Positions 60,701 through 64,000 of a DNA stretch of 64,000 nucleotides are shown here, piece by piece. Every line of letters starts with the position of its first letter. The stretch's first letter is position 1. The notes beneath the pieces were generated by a model. That model searched no databases, was not told the origin of the DNA, and saw only the letters and a list, made by a program, of their open reading frames with translations. The position numbers and the translations under genes are program-made. The DNA comes from Cordia subcordata (Eukaryota; Streptophyta; Magnoliopsida; Boraginales; Cordiaceae), in NCBI GenBank assembly GCA_028554755.1, contig JAPTOF010000001.1, positions 39,389,501-39,453,500 of the forward strand, read 5' to 3'.

Positions 60701-62160
60701 GGAATTATCTGTTATAAACATCTTCACATGATGAGAGCTTTGCGAGGCGTATTTGGTCTTGTAAGAGTAGTTGTGTCAGTCTCCCAGTGTTGGTGTTCAA
60801 CAAATAAAACGCAGATACCTTTTCATGTCTATCTTTCAGAAAGAAAAAGGGGAAGTGAAAATTTATCTTTCGTTCCTTTCTACCTTTCAATAGAAAAAAG
60901 GAATAAAAGTAAAGAGTTCATTTGCCGTGATTTCTATTTGAGTAAACTTCAATGGTTAATTAAGAATCCTTTTAAGAATTAAAATCAAATATGCTCACCA
61001 ATAAAAGAAATTTTTTTTGGGGTTCGCAAAAAACTAACCTTTTATTCAGTCACTAGTGTGATGGGGATGTTCGAAGGGAAAAAAAAAAGATATGCATTAA
61101 ACTATATTCAGGGTTGGACATAACTGTTTGTTGCTTTAATGTGAAGAATACTAAAAAATAACATTTGGTTGTCACAATGGTGATATAACCTTAGGTTGCC
61201 AAATGCCATGGAGTCTCAACATGACGGAAAATGTGATTCTGGCCTTGGGTTTATGAAATGCTTTTCCAAATGACCTCTTAGCCTTTTGGGAAATTGCTTA
61301 CTCATTGACTTGTACCAGTAGCTATAGATTTTCCAAAATTGACAATTGAGAAAATGTAAATAGCAGATAACTGAACCTTCCCTCGCCCCGAAAGAAAATC
61401 GTAAATTTCTTGAAGAACGAAAATGGAAAAATAAAACAGGTTGCTGTGGATGCTCTGGAATTGAGACGAGCACTTTCGTATTTGAGTGCTAAACTTACAC
61501 ATGACCGCATAAGCATTGGTATACCTACTAAAGGTGTCTGTTGTAATCCTCCATCCGTTCTTAGGAGGAAAATCTTCAACAACTAAACCCGTGTTGAGCA
61601 GTGGTTTCCATAGAATTTTCGTCATGGTTATACTATCTACTGAAATCTTGAGAAAACTATTGCAATAGCATTCTCTGTTATATATTTTGGAGTAGAATGG
61701 TTGCAACACTCTTGACCATCTTTTTCGTGGAATCTTCAGCATTTTGATTTATAGAATGAGCAGAAATTTGCGTTGATTATTTTTTTATAATTCATCAAAT
61801 CTCTGAATGTGGTTTTTGATCTTTCAGAATCCCTACTTCATTAATATCATCCTGGCTGGCTATGACAAAGAGACGGGCCCATCTCTGTACTACATTGACT
61901 ACATTGCTACCCTTCACAAGGTTGATAAGGCGGCATTTGGTTACAGTTCCTATTTCTCCCTTTCCATGATGGATAGGCTTTATCGTCGTGACATGACAGT
62001 GGAAGAAGCCATTGATTTGGTTGACAAGTGCATAATGGAGATACGTTCTAGGCTTGTTGTGGCCCCACCGAACTTTGTCATTAAAATTGTTGACAAGGAT
62101 GGAGCACGAGAGTACGCTTGGCGCGAATCTGTCAAAGACGCCCATGTTCCTGCAGCCTGA
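57782..62160 (+). CDS. PBD1: 20S proteasome subunit beta type-2 (beta-4 subunit, PBD1/PBD2), 204 aa
   Basis: Three exons: 57782-57939, 58430-58553 and 61828-62160 (615 bp, phases consistent, GT-AG introns). The product is a non-catalytic subunit of the inner beta ring of the 20S proteasome, in cytosol and nucleus. It starts [20 protein letters not shown], has no propeptide and lacks the N-terminal catalytic threonine. It then carries [35 protein letters not shown] and [20 protein letters not shown], and ends VKDAHVPAA. Length equals that of the Arabidopsis proteins. Intron 2 is unusually long (3.27 kb), holds a 39-bp duplication and shows no other gene. The exon 2/3 join falls between ALRK and NPYF, as expected. 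Confidence 0.96.
58251..58327. repeat. 35-bp direct repeat with 42-bp period in PBD intron 1
   Basis: TAACTTTTAGCTTAA(G/T)GGGT, continuing to TTGATTGATG, begins at 58251 and 58293, with a 7-base spacer. One base differs between the copies. Confidence 0.85.
59459..59536. repeat. 39-bp perfect tandem duplication in PBD intron 2
   Basis: Two identical units (CTGAATGGAGTCAACCACTC...AGCTATCA) start at 59459 and 59498. Identity is complete, so the duplication is recent. Confidence 0.95.
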
Positions 62161-64000
62161 GCCTTTAGAAGTTGATATGAACAGACTTGCTTTTTAAGCT
62201 TAAATTCATGAATTCAACGATCGTAGCAACTGCTGAAATTATCAAATGTTTGAAGTGCTTTTTCTTGACTCAGTGTAGTTACATGCGCGTACCTATCCTG
62301 TTATAGTTTCAAAGTGATGATTTGATTATTACATGGTACTTAACCTGTCACAGTTCTTAACAGACCTAGATCGCCTTGCAATGTTATAACATTAGGTGGA
62401 AGATTTAATGGTGGTAAACTATTTGGAGTTACGAAAATGATTTGGACAGGTCAACATTTTTTGGTCTCTCTTACCACTATGGGATCTCCTTAATAATGTT
62501 ACAACAATATGAGGAGATTTAGATCTGTTCTTAAAGTGCTTGTCCTGGATGCATTTGGTTGAAAGGTTGACACTGGTGTACACAGCATAGTCTGAAAGTA
62601 GAAATTTGAGAGTTTTGTCCTTAAAATATGGCTTCGAGAGAATTTATCTGCTTTCTACCACAACATATTACCTAAGTGCTTGAAAGGATACGTAAAATTC
62701 TGGGATTATATCTCTTTGACTTATTATTATTTTTATTAGTTATAAAATGAGGAGTCTTTGTCATGTACATGTTTTTAAAGCTTCGATATGAGATGAGGGA
62801 GTAGTTCAAATGATTGAAATTATCCATCATGAGTGATAATGTGAGCTAGAATCCACGGATGATGGGATTGAAAACTTTGACATATATGGTGTGTGATATT
62901 TTCGTCGTTGAAATTCAAGGTACTATGTGTGTTATGATAGTACGTCTGTGTAGCTTTTGTATGGTGCACAACATGACACTTCAGTATATTACACGAATGG
63001 TACAAATGCTAAGCTTTTTACGTGTTAAATTTCTTATAAACAAGTAGTTTTATGATATATAATGCTATAGGTGAGACTAAAATCAGTATATTCAATGTGT
63101 TACAAATATTAACAAGTGCTCAAGACCAAAGCAATAATAACTTTTGGCGAAATACATTATCAATTATCTAAACTCTTTTATTTCCATCATATTTGTATTT
63201 CATTCACGTGTAAGGCCCACAAAAAATCACATGAATGGTCCAAACAAATAATCTTGGACAAAAGGAAATAAAAGACATGAGGTTTAATAATCTTGATGTG
63301 TTAAATACCCGAAAGAGTTTTGGTGGTTCTAGAAATTCATCTTGTGATGCAACGTGGTTGACAATCACACCAAACTTGTGTCTATCACTGTACAACGATG
63401 TAATAAAGAATCCCGAAATTTTGCAAATTATAAGATATGTTTTCTTCAAACACATCTTAAATTAAATTTAAAGTTAGAAACAACAGTAAAAGAAAAAAGA
63501 TCGTGTGACATTGTATTCCTTTTTCTTTTTCCTACCTACACCATTCATGTAATAGAAGTGCATATGGTATTCACACAAAAATGTACCGTACTTATATCCA
63601 TATGACAAAAGTAAAGAGTTTTAATAGCACCATAAATATAGAAGACTCTTGGGGAGGAAAACAACAATATTTTTAGGGGTGCATTTTGGCATTTCTCTTT
63701 CTTCAAAACAGTCTCTAGCGGGCGCTGTACGGATTATACGTTGTCGAATGAAAACCTTCGCTTTCTTAAAATTTATTTATTTATTTATTTATTCCTTACG
63801 CGTTAAGTTCATCAGTCAGTCAGTCAGTCGCTCACTCTCACACACACAAAAACACACACACACACACACTCATTCAGTGAGGACATGGTGTTGCTGCAGT
63901 CAGAAGCCTTTAATCATATCTTCATTTTCATGTATGTGAAATTTAACACTATTTCTTACTTGAACTAATGATAAAGATTCACAAAAGATGTTTAGAAAGT
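62161..64000. other. 3' flank of PBD and intergenic sequence to the window end
   Basis: The first few hundred bases are probably PBD 3' UTR. No further gene is supported. Simple repeats include (TTTA)n at 63773-63793, (CAGT)n at 63813-63830 and (CA)n at 63839-63868. Open frames here have no recognisable domain. Confidence 0.5.

Overview
This window is nuclear DNA of a flowering plant, most likely a core eudicot. The genes are split by GT-AG introns, the spacers are AT-rich and full of microsatellites, and several plant transposon families are present (Ty1/copia, Tourist-like MITEs, CACTA, tRNA-derived SINE). The species cannot be named from the sequence alone.

Layout. Positions 1-8174 are a graveyard of copia elements: an internally deleted element on the minus strand (1-2349), a decayed NOP58-like gene fragment (about 2780-3366), a decayed plus-strand copia element (3893-6104), a block that looks mitochondrial with a trnF(GAA) remnant (about 6105-6830), and the RNase H end plus 3' LTR of another copia element (about 7035-7914). 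That LTR abuts a small intact ORF (7914-8174) whose ATG straddles the junction.

Five recognisable single-locus genes follow. They are a Raf-like group C protein kinase (11978-17354, +), homocysteine S-methyltransferase (23767-28819, +), an RDM1-like gene of the RNA-directed DNA methylation pathway carrying a one-base frameshift (29291-31161, -), a CVP2/CVL1-type inositol polyphosphate 5-phosphatase (37055-40591, -) and the 20S proteasome beta-4 subunit PBD (57782-62160, +). All exon coordinates were derived by joining reading frames across splice signals, and every phase adds up. From memory of Arabidopsis locus numbers, PBD1, RDM1, HMT3 and the kinase lie in this same relative order within At3g22630-At3g22750, so the window appears to be a conserved collinear block enlarged by repeats.

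The spacers hold several Tourist-like MITEs with TTA/TAA target duplications, a complete 867-bp non-autonomous CACTA element with GCGGCGGTT hairpins (48361-49227), a second CACTA-like end (46599), and a minus-strand SINE bounded by a perfect 19-bp target duplication (56257-56530). The genes are not an operon and share no single pathway: signalling kinase, methionine/S-methylmethionine metabolism, epigenetic silencing, phosphoinositide signalling and protein turnover. I found no convincing undescribed system. The most notable points are the frameshifted RDM1-like gene, the LTR-made start codon, the mitochondrial insert inside copia debris, and the 9-residue repeat array in the phosphatase.
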